Positions 28,128 through 36,931 of a stretch of 64,000 bases of DNA are shown piece after piece (the stretch's first letter is position 1; each line of letters starts with the position of its first letter). The position numbers and the translations under genes are program-made. This DNA is from Bradyrhizobium nanningense (lineage in GTDB: Bacteria; Pseudomonadota; Alphaproteobacteria; Rhizobiales; Xanthobacteraceae). The stretch is taken from positions 62,001 through 126,000 of the forward strand of contig NZ_LBJC01000025.1 of NCBI RefSeq assembly GCF_004114535.1. The letters are read 5' to 3'. The notes beneath the pieces are model-generated. The model did not search any database, had not been told where the DNA came from, and saw nothing but the letters and a program-made list of their open reading frames with translations.

Positions 28128-28990
28128 GCCTCCGGCCTCTCGCCGATTGTGACCTTGAAGCTAACCGGCTCGCCGCCGCGTCGCGCCGCGACATCGACCA
28201 CCGCGCCGACGCTCGAAGGGCCCAACGTCCGCGATAGCGCGCGCACGCCGGACAGCTTCTGGTCGTTGACGGCAATGATCACGTCGCCCTGCCGGATGCC
28301 GGCCGCGGCAGACGGCCCGGCCTTGTCGACGTTCATCACCATCGCGCCGACGCCGTCGTCGAGCCGGACCGGCTGGAGCCCGAGGCCGAGATAGCCGCGG
28401 GCGATACGGCCGCGCGTCTCGAGCTGGGCCGCGACGCGCTCGATCGTCGCCGTCGGAATCACCAGCACGCGCCGCGGGCCGAGCACGGCCATGCCGAAGG
28501 CGTCGCCCGATGCGTCGAGCGCGACACCACCCTGCTGGGCGGGACGCACGCGGACGTCGAGTTCGATCCGCGCATCGATCTCGCCGCCCCGCAAGGAGCG
28601 CCAGCCGTTGCCGGAGGCGGACACCATCCCCAGCGCCGCGCTCGGCGTCTCGTGGTTAGTGGCGACCACGATCGCCAATGCGCCCAGCGGCGGGACGGTT
28701 GCGGCGAGCTTGACCGGGACCACCGCAATGTCGGCGCGGAGCAGCGCGATATCGGTCGTGTGGTCGCGGCCGGCGATCGTGGCGGTCAGCCGGCTGCCGT
28801 CGGGGAGGCCGATCTCGACCTCGCCCTCGTCGGCCAGCGCCTCGTCGGCGGTGACGATCAGGCCGCTCTTCCAGACGAAGCCGGTCGCGCGGGAGCGATG
28901 CGAATGCACGGAGACAATTGAGGGCGCGGTGCGCGCCACCACGTCCGCGAGCGCGGACGACAGTGAAGACAGGGGAGTTGGGTCGGTCAT
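28124..28990 (-). CDS. HtrA-like protein with PDZ domain, catalytic residues missing
   Basis: A 288-residue protein with the HtrA/DegP layout: a trypsin-like double barrel (about 20-190) and one PDZ domain (about 195-285, RGYLGLGLQPV, AGIRQGDVIIAVNDQKLSG). The catalytic Asp region is kept (DHTTDIALLRAD), but the His of the usual TNNHVV is replaced (TADEAL) and the nucleophile of GNSGGP is replaced (AQQGGVALD). There is also no signal peptide. This suggests a cytoplasmic pseudoprotease acting as a peptide- or protein-binding module. The ATG at 28990 follows AGGAG. It is the first gene of a pair with a LuxR-type regulator, so it may control that regulator. Annotation pipelines would probably call it a serine protease, which I doubt. 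Confidence 0.85.
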   Translation of the reverse strand: MTDPTPLSSLSSALADVVARTAPSIVSVHSHRSRATGFVWKSGLIVTADEALADEGEVEIGLPDGSRLTATIAGRDHTTDIALLRADIAVVPVKLAATVPPLGALAIVVATNHETPSAALGMVSASGNGWRSLRGGEIDARIELDVRVRPAQQGGVALDASGDAFGMAVLGPRRVLVIPTATIERVAAQLETRGRIARGYLGLGLQPVRLDDGVGAMVMNVDKAGPSAAAGIRQGDVIIAVNDQKLSGVRALSRTLGPSSVGAVVDVAARRGGEPVSFKVTIGERPEA

Positions 28991-29222
28991 GCAAGACTCC
29001 TGTAAACCGTTAAGGCTCCTGTAAGCTGTCCTCAATCTGGGATGTCGCGGGCGATTGCGAAACTGGCCGGGTGGCCAGGGCAGGAATAAGCCTTCTCGAC
29101 GATTCCGAAGGCAACGGCATCGATCCCTGGCGCACGCGGGTGCGGCTGATCAGGGTTTGATCGCAGGCCCGGGCGTTGCTAAGACCCGTCAGGTCAGCCA
29201 GCGCTCCGGGATCCTCACCGAC

Positions 29223-30098
29223 ATGTCCGAATTCCACGGCGTCTTTCCCTATCTCGTCTCGCCCGTCGATGCCGACGGCATCGTGCGCACCGAAGTCCTT
29301 GGCAAGCTCTGCGACGATCTGATCGGCGCCGGGGTGCACGGGCTGACCCCGCTGGGCTCGACCGGCGAATTCGCATATCTGAATGCCGCGCAACGCAGCG
29401 CCGTCGTCCAGACCACGATCGAGGCCGCGAAGGGCCGCGTGCCTGTTATCGCCGGCGTCGCCTCGACCTCGACGGCGGATGCGGTGGCGCAGGCGAAAGC
29501 CTACCAGAAGCTCGGCGCCGACGGCATCCTGGCGATCTTGGAGGCGTATTTCCCGCTTGCCGATGCCCAGGTCGAATCCTACTTCCGCGCCATCGCGGAT
29601 GCGGTCGACATCCCCGTCGTCATCTACACCAACCCGCAATTCCAGCGTTCCGATCTCACGCTCGATATCATCGCGCGCCTCGCCGAGCATCCGCGCATCG
29701 GCTACATCAAGGATGCCTCGACCAACACCGGCCGGCTGCTCTCGATCATGAACCGCTGCGGCGATTCCTTGCGGGTGTTCTCGGCCTCCGCTCATATCCC
29801 GGCCGCGGTGATGCTGATCGGCGGGCTCGGCTGGATGGCGGGCCCGGCCTGCATCATCCCGCGCCAGAGCGTTATGCTCTACGAGCTCTGCAAGGCCGGC
29901 CGCTGGGACGAAGCCATGGCGCTGCAACGCAGGCTGTGGCGCATCAACGAGGCCTTTGCCCGCTTCAACCTCGCCGCCTGCATCAAGGCCGGGCTTGCGA
30001 TCCAGGGCTACGACGTCGGCGATCCCGTCCCGCCGCAGGCCGCGCTGACGGCCGAGGCGCGCAAGGTCGTGGAGGCGGCGCTGCGGGCGCTGGGCTAG
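29223..30098 (+). CDS. DapA/NanA-superfamily aldolase or lyase
   Basis: A 291-residue TIM-barrel class I lyase of the dihydrodipicolinate synthase/N-acetylneuraminate lyase superfamily, working through pyruvate or a 2-oxoacid Schiff base. Visible motifs are GSTGEF near residue 45, VIYTNPQFQR (about 135) with the conserved Tyr, and the Schiff-base lysine in GYIKDAS near 160. The true DapA of the organism is likely elsewhere, since members of this side branch (GMAGPACIIP segment) are usually sugar-acid or hydroxy-acid lyases/dehydratases. Specificity is not determinable here. It stands alone, divergent from the HtrA-like gene across 232 bases of unremarkable sequence. Confidence 0.85.
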   Translation: MSEFHGVFPYLVSPVDADGIVRTEVLGKLCDDLIGAGVHGLTPLGSTGEFAYLNAAQRSAVVQTTIEAAKGRVPVIAGVASTSTADAVAQAKAYQKLGADGILAILEAYFPLADAQVESYFRAIADAVDIPVVIYTNPQFQRSDLTLDIIARLAEHPRIGYIKDASTNTGRLLSIMNRCGDSLRVFSASAHIPAAVMLIGGLGWMAGPACIIPRQSVMLYELCKAGRWDEAMALQRRLWRINEAFARFNLAACIKAGLAIQGYDVGDPVPPQAALTAEARKVVEAALRALG

Positions 30099-30100
30099 CT

Positions 30101-30200
30101 GTCATTCCGGGGCGTCCGAAGGACGAACCCGGAATCTCGAGATTCTCGGGTGCGCAAGGGGCGCACCTGAGTTCGATGCTGCGCGTCGCTCCGGAATGAC
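30101..30200. repeat. Intergenic palindromic repeat, family A (copy 2)
   Basis: A 100-base copy of the element at 7141-7220: it starts GTCATTCCGGGGCGTCCG, ends CGCTCCGGAATGAC and has the same central AACCCGGAATCTCGAGATTC segment. It begins two bases after the lyase stop codon and probably forms the end of its transcript. Confidence 0.85.
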
Positions 30201-30317
30201 GATTGCCTCAGGGCATGCCGAAATCGTGGATATCCTGCCCAAAACCGCGGCTGGTCTCGCATGCCTCGATCCGCTAAAAGGCGGCCGCATTTCAAGAGAC
30301 TTCGAGGACCCCACGGA

Positions 30318-32651
30318 ATGAACATTCTTCCCGGCAATTTGCGTTTCGGAGCGGGGCAGCCCGTCAAGCGTTTGGAAGACCTTAGGCTGCTCACCGGGAA
30401 GGGACAGTTCATCGACGACAAGCCGGCCGACGGCGCGCTGTGGCTGCACGTGCTGCGCTCGCCGCACGCGCACGCCAAGATTGTCTCGATCGACACCAGC
30501 GCCGCGGCCGCGGTGCCCGGCGTCGCTGCGGTCTACACCGGCGCCGACCTCGTCAAGGACGACATCGGCGCCATCCCGACCTTGAACATCTTCAAGCGCC
30601 CCGACGGCAAGCCGATGACGGTGCCGCCGCGCCGGCTGCTCGCTCATGAGGTCGTGCGCTATGCCGGCGAGGCCGTGGCCGCGGTGGTGGCGTCTTCGCG
30701 CGTGGAGGCACAGAACGCGGCCGAAGCGATCGTCGTCGAATACGACGTGCAGCCCGCAGTGGTCGATCCGGTCGAGGCCGTCAAGCCCGGCGCGCCGGTG
30801 GTGTGGCCGGAGGCGCCGGATAACATCGTCGGCGCGATGTCTTACGGCGATGCCGCCAAGGTGGACGAGGCGTTCGCCAAGGCGGCGCACACGGTCGAGC
30901 TCGACCTCGTCAGCCAGCGCCTCGTTCCCTCCGCGATGGAGCCGCGCTCGACCATTGCCGAGATCGACAAGAAGTCCGACCGTCTCCTGCTGCACGTGCA
31001 GTCGCAGACGCCGGCCTCGACCCGCGACGTGCTGGCGGAAGCCGTGCTCAAGCGTCCCAAGGACAGCGTCCGCGTCCTGGTCGGCGACATCGGCGGCGGC
31101 TTTGGCCAGAAGACCAATCTCTATCCGGAAGACGGCATCGTCGCTTACGCGGCAACCAAGCTGAACAAGAAGATCCGCTGGCGCGGCGACCGCACCGACG
31201 AATTCGTCGGCGGCACCCACGGCCGCGATCTGACCTCGACCGCCTCCTTCGCGCTCGACGAGAAGGGCAAGGTGCTGGCCTATCGCGTCAAGTCGATCGG
31301 CTGCACCGGCGCCTATTCTTCGGGCGCGGCCAACATCATCCCGCTGGTGCTCGGCCCGTTCGTGCAGACCGGCGTCTACGATCTGCCGCTCGTGCATTTC
31401 GAGGTGAAGTCGGTGATGACCCACACCGCGCCGGTCGGAGCCTATCGCGGCGCCGGCCGTCCCGAGGCGGTGTTCATCGTCGAACGGTTGTTCGACGCTG
31501 CCGCGCGAAAGATCGGCATGGACCCGCGCGCCATCCGCAAAGCCAATTACATCCAGCCGGCGCAGCTGCCCTACACCAATGCGGCCGGACAGGTCTACGA
31601 TTCCGGCGCCTTCGCCCACATGCTCGACCGCGCCGTGAAGCTGGCGGATTGGGACGGCTTTGCCGCGCGCAGGAAGGCGGCGAAGAAGAAGGGCCTGCTC
31701 TACGGCCGCGGGCTCACCTCCTACATCGAATGGACCGGCGGCCGCGCCCACACCGAGAAGGTCAGCCTGCACGCGACCTCGCAAGGGCGCGTCGTGCTGC
31801 ATTCCGGCACCATGGCGATGGGGCAGGGGCTGCAGACCACCTATACCCAGATGATCTCCGACACGCTCGGCATCGCCATGGACAAGATCGACGTCGTGCA
31901 GGGCGACACGGATCTCGCGATGGGTTTCGGCAGCGTCGGCTCGCGCTCGCTGTTCGTCGGCGGCACGGCGGTCGCGGTCTCCTCCAACGATCTGATCCAG
32001 AAGGCGCGCGAGAAGGCGGCCAACGTGCTGGAGACCTCGATCGAGGACATCGAGTATCAGGGTGGCATGCTCACCGTGGTCGGCACCGACCGCCGCATCA
32101 GCCTGTTCGATCTCGCCGAGAAAGAAAGCGGCGCCAAGCTCAGCGTCGATTCCGAAGGCGAGGTCGACGGTCCGAGCTGGCCGAACGGCACTCATATCTG
32201 CGAGGTCGAGATCGACCCCGAGACCGGCGTCTCCAAGGTGGTGCGCTACACCACGGTCGACGACGTCGGCGTCGCCGTCAACCCGATGCTGGTCACCGGA
32301 CAGATCCATGGCGGCGTCGCGCAGGGCATCGGCCAGGCGCTGTATGAAGGCGTCTCCTACGATGCCGACGGCCAGCTCCTCACCGCGAGCTATCAGGATT
32401 ATTGCATCCCGCGTGCCGACGACGTGCCGCCGATCGTGGTGACGCTCGACGACACCGCGCCCTGCCGCACCAATCCGCTCGGCGCCAAGGGCTGCGGCGA
32501 ATCCGGCGCCATCGGCGGCCCGCCTTGCGTCACCAACGGCGTGATGGACGCGCTCGCCGAGCTCGGCATCACCCAGCTGAACACCCCGCTGACGCCGCAG
32601 AAGATCTGGCAGGCGATCCGGGACGCGAAGGCGGGAGTGCCGCAACCGTAA
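30318..32651 (+). CDS. Xanthine dehydrogenase-family molybdenum-binding subunit, form-II CoxL-like
   Basis: The large, molybdenum-cofactor-binding subunit of a molybdenum hydroxylase, 777 residues. It has the N-terminal ald_xan_dh_C-type domain (KRLEDLRLLTGKGQFIDD), the GGGFGQK cofactor loop, AYRGAGRPE near residue 376, and the catalytic Glu in GAKGCGESGAIGG near 720. AYRGAGR marks form-II CO-dehydrogenase-like proteins; true CO dehydrogenase has AYRCSFR, so CO is not the likely substrate and an aldehyde or N-heterocycle is more probable. The usual FAD (CoxM) and 2Fe-2S (CoxS) subunit genes are not adjacent on either side, so it must find partners made elsewhere. The ATG at 30318 starts at the conserved region. 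Confidence 0.9.
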   Translation: MNILPGNLRFGAGQPVKRLEDLRLLTGKGQFIDDKPADGALWLHVLRSPHAHAKIVSIDTSAAAAVPGVAAVYTGADLVKDDIGAIPTLNIFKRPDGKPMTVPPRRLLAHEVVRYAGEAVAAVVASSRVEAQNAAEAIVVEYDVQPAVVDPVEAVKPGAPVVWPEAPDNIVGAMSYGDAAKVDEAFAKAAHTVELDLVSQRLVPSAMEPRSTIAEIDKKSDRLLLHVQSQTPASTRDVLAEAVLKRPKDSVRVLVGDIGGGFGQKTNLYPEDGIVAYAATKLNKKIRWRGDRTDEFVGGTHGRDLTSTASFALDEKGKVLAYRVKSIGCTGAYSSGAANIIPLVLGPFVQTGVYDLPLVHFEVKSVMTHTAPVGAYRGAGRPEAVFIVERLFDAAARKIGMDPRAIRKANYIQPAQLPYTNAAGQVYDSGAFAHMLDRAVKLADWDGFAARRKAAKKKGLLYGRGLTSYIEWTGGRAHTEKVSLHATSQGRVVLHSGTMAMGQGLQTTYTQMISDTLGIAMDKIDVVQGDTDLAMGFGSVGSRSLFVGGTAVAVSSNDLIQKAREKAANVLETSIEDIEYQGGMLTVVGTDRRISLFDLAEKESGAKLSVDSEGEVDGPSWPNGTHICEVEIDPETGVSKVVRYTTVDDVGVAVNPMLVTGQIHGGVAQGIGQALYEGVSYDADGQLLTASYQDYCIPRADDVPPIVVTLDDTAPCRTNPLGAKGCGESGAIGGPPCVTNGVMDALAELGITQLNTPLTPQKIWQAIRDAKAGVPQP

Positions 32652-32688
32652 ACCTGCGCTTCGCGCAACTGTCGCCTCAAACTCCGCC

Positions 32689-32840
32689 GTCGTCCCGGAC
32701 AAGCGCGCCCAAGCGCGCGCCGATCCGGGACCCATAGCCACAGGGAGCAGTTTGGCGCGAAACTGGTAACTCCGAGTCCCCGTAACCGCATCTGCCTGTG
32801 GTTATGGGTCCCGGATCTGCGCGCGCTTGGCCGGGACGAC
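32689..32840. repeat. Long palindromic repeat, family C (copy 1)
   Basis: A 152-base imperfect palindrome with arms GTCGTCCCGG...CCGGGACGAC and inner arms GATCCGGGACCCATAGCCACAG / CTGTGGTTATGGGTCCCGG. It lies between the convergent CoxL-like and acyl-CoA dehydrogenase genes. A second copy is at 51805-51958, and a partial one at 42537-42574. Confidence 0.9.
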
Positions 32841-32892
32841 AGTGGAGGACGTGGCGCGTTTGCACGCTCGACGTCGGCTCGCGAAGCTAGAT

Positions 32893-34089
32893 TCAAATTC
32901 CCAACATCATCTTTGCAATAATGTCGCGCTGGATCTCCGAGGTGCCGCCGAAGATGGTGTAGGCGCGGCCGTTGAGATATTCCGGCACCATTGTCAGCAT
33001 CTCCTCAGGGACCGCCGGTTCGTGGTTGAGCCTGTAGAGCGGGCGCATCGGCTCGACGGCAAGCGCGTCGTGGCCGATCACGTCGACACCGAGCCGCGTC
33101 ACGGCCTGGCGGATCTCGCTGTTGCGCAGCTTCAGGATCGACGACACCGCGCCCGGATTTTGCCCGGTCTGGAGCGCCGAGAGCACGCGCAGCTCGGTCA
33201 TCTCCAGCGCGTCGATGTCGATCTCGACTTCGGAGATGCGCGTTGCGATATCGGGGCTGTCGATGGCGCGTCCCGTCAGGTCCGATTCGGCAAGGTCCGC
33301 GATCGCCTTCAGCCCCTCGCGCAGCTTCGCTGACGCGATGCCCGAGCCGCGCTCGAACTCGAGCAGATATTTGCCGTAGGTCCACCCCTTGCCTTCCTCT
33401 CCGACGCGGTTGGCGACGGGCACGCGGACGTCGTCGAAGAACACTTGGTTGACCTCGTGATCGCCGCCGATGGTGAGGATGGGGCGTGTGGTGATGCCCG
33501 GCGTCTTCATGTCGATCAAAATGAAGCTGATTCCGTCCTGCTGCCGCGGGCCGTCGCTGGTGCGCACCAGCGCGAACATGCGGTTGGCGTGGTGGGCATG
33601 CGTGGTCCAGATCTTGGTGCCGTTGATGATGTAGTCGTCGCCGTCGCGCACCGCGCGCGTCTTCAGCGAGGAGAGGTCGGAGCCGGAGCCCGGTTCGGAA
33701 TAGCCCTGGCACCAATAATCCTCGCCGGAGAGAATCCGTGGCAGATAGAAGTTCTTCTGCTCGGGCGAGCCGAAGCCGATGATGACGGGCCCGACCATCT
33801 TCACGCCCATCACGTTGACATTGGGCACGCCGGCGCGCGCGCATTCGGTCTCGAAGATCCAGCGTTGCGCCGGCGTCCAGGGTGGCCCGCCGTATTCGAC
33901 CGGCCAGCCCGGCGCGCCCCAGCCGTTGGCGTGCAGCGCGCGCTGCCAGGCCGTGCCGATGTCGGGATCGGAGAACACCGACGGCGTCAGCGCGGTCGCC
34001 CGCTTCATCTCCTCGGTGAGGTTCTTGGCGATGAAGCCGCGCACCTCGCTCTGGAAGGCGCGCTCCTCGGCATTGAACGACAGGTCCAT
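32893..34089 (-). CDS. Acyl-CoA dehydrogenase, conserved subunit of a pair
   Basis: A 398-residue flavoenzyme of the acyl-CoA dehydrogenase family, oxidising an acyl-CoA to the 2-enoyl-CoA. It keeps the FAD-binding signature YSEPGSGSDLSSLKT and the following GTKIWTTHAHHA segment, with a C-terminal FGGTSEIQRDIIAK. The ATG follows GGGAG. It is the last of three same-strand genes (crotonase, divergent acyl-CoA dehydrogenase, this one) with 15- and 5-base gaps. Such side-by-side dehydrogenases, one conserved and one divergent, commonly form heterotetramers for bulky substrates such as steroid or terpenoid side chains. The real substrate is not known. Confidence 0.9.
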   Translation of the reverse strand: MDLSFNAEERAFQSEVRGFIAKNLTEEMKRATALTPSVFSDPDIGTAWQRALHANGWGAPGWPVEYGGPPWTPAQRWIFETECARAGVPNVNVMGVKMVGPVIIGFGSPEQKNFYLPRILSGEDYWCQGYSEPGSGSDLSSLKTRAVRDGDDYIINGTKIWTTHAHHANRMFALVRTSDGPRQQDGISFILIDMKTPGITTRPILTIGGDHEVNQVFFDDVRVPVANRVGEEGKGWTYGKYLLEFERGSGIASAKLREGLKAIADLAESDLTGRAIDSPDIATRISEVEIDIDALEMTELRVLSALQTGQNPGAVSSILKLRNSEIRQAVTRLGVDVIGHDALAVEPMRPLYRLNHEPAVPEEMLTMVPEYLNGRAYTIFGGTSEIQRDIIAKMMLGI

Positions 34090-34104
34090 GATGCTCTCCC
34101 GGTG

Positions 34105-35244
34105 TCAGGCCTTGCGGCCAAGCTCGGCGTGGCGGGCATAGTGGTGGGCGCTGCCGCCGAACAGCGTGTCGAAGGCGATCAGCCGCTTGAAATAGGCACC
34201 GACCTCGAGCTCCTCGGTGACGCCCATGCCGCCGTGAAGCTGGATCGACTGCTCCCCGACGAAGCGCGCGCATTTACCGATCTTCGCCTTCGCGCCCGAC
34301 GCCGCCCGGGCCCGCTCGACCGGCGGGCTCGCGGCCTTCAACGCTGCGCGTAGCGCGATCGAGCGCGCCTCGTCGACCTGCATCGCCATGTCGGCGAGGC
34401 GATGGCGGATCACCTGGTTGGCCGAGAGCGGCCGGCCGAATTGTTTCCGGATCTTGGTGTAGTCGAGCGTGGTGTCGAGCAGCGTCTGCATGATGCCGAC
34501 GGCTTCCGCCCCGAGCGCGGCCATGGCGCGATCGACGGCCCATTCGATTGCCGGCAGCGCGTCGTGGCCGTCGCCGAGCAGGGCGTCCTCGGGCAGGTGT
34601 AGGTCAGCCAGCTCGATGTTGCAGGCGCGCCCGCCGCCGAGGCGGGCGTAGTCGGACAATGCGAGGCCCGGCGCGGTCGCTGGCGCCACGAACAAGCCGA
34701 TCCGCCCCGAAGGGCCATGATGGTCGTGCACGAGCGCGGAGACGATGATGTCATCGGCGGCGTGGCCGTCGAGCACGGCGATTTTGCTGCCGGACAGGCG
34801 CCAGCCTTGCGCCGTCTTGGTCGCTGATGTCGCGACCTTGGCGAGGTCGAACCTTGCCGCGCGCTCGGAATGCGCAAACGCGAGCTTCAGCGATCCGTCC
34901 GCCACCTTGGGCAGGCTGGCCTGCTTCTGCTCATTGGTGCCACATCTGGCGATCAGTGCGGCTCCCAACACGACGGTCGCGACATAGGGCTCGGACACCA
35001 GCCCGCGCCCGAACGCTTCCATCAAAATGCCGATCTCGACCGCGCCGCCGCCGAGCCCGCCGAACTCTTCGGGAAGCGGCAGCGCCAGCCAGCCGAGCTC
35101 GGCGAATTGCTTCCACACCGCAGGGCTGAAGCCGAGCGGATCGTTCGCCATCTTGCGGCGGTGATCGGCATCGTAGCTTCCGGCCACGAAGCGCTCCGCG
35201 CTGTCGCGCAGCAGCCTTTGCTCGTCACTGAGATTGAGGTCCAT
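34105..35244 (-). CDS. Acyl-CoA dehydrogenase, divergent subunit of a pair
   Basis: A 379-residue acyl-CoA dehydrogenase-family protein (MDLNLSDEQRLLRDSAERFV at the start; GMGVTEELEVGAYFKRL near the end). The FAD-contact region is degenerate: where the neighbour has YSEPGSGSDL it has AHSERAARFDLAKV. This fits the non-canonical chain of a heteromeric dehydrogenase. The start at 35244 has GGAG 8 bases upstream; the frame stays open far upstream but that is antisense to the crotonase gene. Five bases separate it from the crotonase stop, so the three genes are one operon. Confidence 0.88.
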   Translation of the reverse strand: MDLNLSDEQRLLRDSAERFVAGSYDADHRRKMANDPLGFSPAVWKQFAELGWLALPLPEEFGGLGGGAVEIGILMEAFGRGLVSEPYVATVVLGAALIARCGTNEQKQASLPKVADGSLKLAFAHSERAARFDLAKVATSATKTAQGWRLSGSKIAVLDGHAADDIIVSALVHDHHGPSGRIGLFVAPATAPGLALSDYARLGGGRACNIELADLHLPEDALLGDGHDALPAIEWAVDRAMAALGAEAVGIMQTLLDTTLDYTKIRKQFGRPLSANQVIRHRLADMAMQVDEARSIALRAALKAASPPVERARAASGAKAKIGKCARFVGEQSIQLHGGMGVTEELEVGAYFKRLIAFDTLFGGSAHHYARHAELGRKA

Positions 35245-35249
35245 GTCGT

Positions 35250-36104
35250 CTACTCCGCCGCCGTAGGCGGCTTGCGCACGGAGGGATGCAGGCCGGAGGG
35301 ATCGACGATCATGCCGAACTCCTGAAGATTGTGGGCGTGGCAGAGCTGATGCAGCGCAAAGGCCTGATCGATCGCGGCGGGCTGACCCATCACGTCGACC
35401 GAGCGGTTGACGGCCTCCTTGGTCATCTTCAGCGCGAAGGATGGCTTTGCCGCGATCCGGCGCGCCAGCTCCAGCACGCGCGATGACAGCTCCGCGCGCG
35501 GCACGACCTGATTGACCATGCCGAGCTGGTGCGCTTCCTGCGCGCTCCAGCTGTCGGCGGTGAACAGGAACTCCTTGGCCTTGCGCGCACCGAGCTCCCA
35601 GGGATGCACGAACCATTCGACGCCACAGACGCCCATGGTGACGACGGGATCGCAGAACTGCGCGTCGTCGCTGGCGACGATGAGGTCGCAGGCCCAGGCC
35701 AGCATCAACCCGCCGGCGATGCACCTGCCGTGCACCTCGGCGATGGTCGGCTTGGCGAGGTTGCGCCAGCGGCGCGTGATCTGGAGATAAATTTCCTGCT
35801 CGCGCGCGAAGCGGCCATGGGCGTTCGGCTCGGCGAAACCGCCCCAATTTCCGATCGGTGGAAAATCGGTGCCGGCGGCGTTCTTGCCGCCCGGACGCAG
35901 ATCGTGGCCGGAGGAGAAGTGCGGGCCGCTGCCGGCGAGAATGATCACCTTGACCGCATCGTCCTGCACCGCCGCGTCGAAGGCGGCGTTGAGGTCGTAG
36001 GTCATTTGCAGGTTCTGCGCGTTACGCGCCTTGGGCCGGTTCATCACGATCCGGGTGATCGCCGGCTCGGGCCGCTCCACGAGGATGGTCTCGAACGAGG
36101 TCAT
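35250..36104 (-). CDS. Enoyl-CoA hydratase/isomerase (crotonase) family protein
   Basis: A 284-residue crotonase-fold protein, first gene of the operon with two acyl-CoA dehydrogenases. Both oxyanion-hole segments are present (FSSGHDL near residue 68 and CIAGGLMLAW near 131). Of the two catalytic glutamates of enoyl-CoA hydratase, the second-type Glu is present (GARKAKEFLF), but the first lies in a segment reading CDPVVTMG, where canonical hydratases have PE. It may therefore catalyse isomerisation, hydrolysis or another crotonase reaction rather than hydration. A residue stretch WFVHPWELG replaces the normal GAGGTQRL loop. Confidence 0.87.
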   Translation of the reverse strand: MTSFETILVERPEPAITRIVMNRPKARNAQNLQMTYDLNAAFDAAVQDDAVKVIILAGSGPHFSSGHDLRPGGKNAAGTDFPPIGNWGGFAEPNAHGRFAREQEIYLQITRRWRNLAKPTIAEVHGRCIAGGLMLAWACDLIVASDDAQFCDPVVTMGVCGVEWFVHPWELGARKAKEFLFTADSWSAQEAHQLGMVNQVVPRAELSSRVLELARRIAAKPSFALKMTKEAVNRSVDVMGQPAAIDQAFALHQLCHAHNLQEFGMIVDPSGLHPSVRKPPTAAE

Positions 36105-36214
36105 CGCGTTTCTCCCCGAGGTTCTGTCTTATTGTTTCGTCAAGTTGACTATGTCGGTCAGGGATAGGCAAGAGGCTTGCGTCAGTCGGCTGCTTTTCGC
36201 GCCGCGAGAGGGGA

Positions 36215-36237
36215 CGCAAGACGTCTGGCGTCTTGCG
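36215..36237. promoter_or_regulatory. Perfect hairpin CGCAAGACG-N5-CGTCTTGCG between crotonase operon and lemA
   Basis: Nine-bp perfect arms with a 5-base loop, in the 178-base gap between divergent genes and about 45 bases before lemA. As the gap holds both promoters, it is either an operator or a leader hairpin of the lemA transcript. Confidence 0.5.
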
Positions 36238-36282
36238 GGTCTCATCTGGTAGTTTGCGCCAGATTCCACCGGGAGAAATTTA

Positions 36283-36891
36283 ATGCGCAAGATCCTGACC
36301 GTGCTGGCGGCGCTGGCCTCGCTGAGCCTCACCAATTGCGGCTACAACGCGATCCAGAGCGAGGACGAGCAGATCAAGGCCAACTGGTCCGAGGTCGTGA
36401 ACCAGTATCAGCGCCGCGCCGACCTCGTGCCCAACCTCGTCAACTCGGTGAAGGGTTTTGCCCAGCAGGAGAAGGATGTGCTGCTCGGCGTCACCAATGC
36501 GCGCGCCAAGGTCGGCAGCATCCAGGCAACGCCCGAGGTGCTGAACGATCCAGCCGCCTTCCAGAAGTTCCAGGCAGCCCAGGGCGAGCTCTCCAGCGCG
36601 CTGTCGCGGCTCCTTGTGGTCACGGAAAATTACCCGCAGCTCAAGTCCGACGCCTTGTTCAAGGATTTGATGTCGCAGCTCGAGGGTACCGAGAACCGCA
36701 TCACGGTAGCGCGCAACCGCTACATCAAGGCGGTGCAGGACTATAATGTCACCATCCGCTCCTTCCCGAGCAACCTCACGGCGATGATGTTCGGCTACAA
36801 GGAGAAGCCGAACTTCACGGTCGACAACGAGAAGGCGATCTCGACCGCGCCGAAGGTCGATTTCAATCCGGCGCCTGCGCCGTCGAAGTAA
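36283..36891 (+). CDS. lemA: LemA family membrane-anchored protein
   Basis: A 202-residue LemA protein: an N-terminal helix with a lipobox-like end (ALASLSLTNCGYN), then the long antiparallel helical domain with the family hallmark NQYQRRADLVPNLVNSVKGFAQQEKDVL and the ENYPQLKS motif near residue 118. The exact role of LemA is not settled in bacteria, but it usually sits next to TPM-domain genes, as here. The two following genes on the same strand are both TPM-domain proteins, so the three likely form one envelope complex or operon. Confidence 0.93.
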   Translation: MRKILTVLAALASLSLTNCGYNAIQSEDEQIKANWSEVVNQYQRRADLVPNLVNSVKGFAQQEKDVLLGVTNARAKVGSIQATPEVLNDPAAFQKFQAAQGELSSALSRLLVVTENYPQLKSDALFKDLMSQLEGTENRITVARNRYIKAVQDYNVTIRSFPSNLTAMMFGYKEKPNFTVDNEKAISTAPKVDFNPAPAPSK

Positions 36892-36931
36892 GCGCGTCAT
36901 TTTGCGAATGCACGTCGCCCCACCCACCGCC

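Noticed and set aside
30102..32741. 879-codon minus-strand frame opposite the CoxL-like gene
   Set aside because: Shadow of a well-supported molybdenum hydroxylase gene; it also runs through two intergenic repeats.
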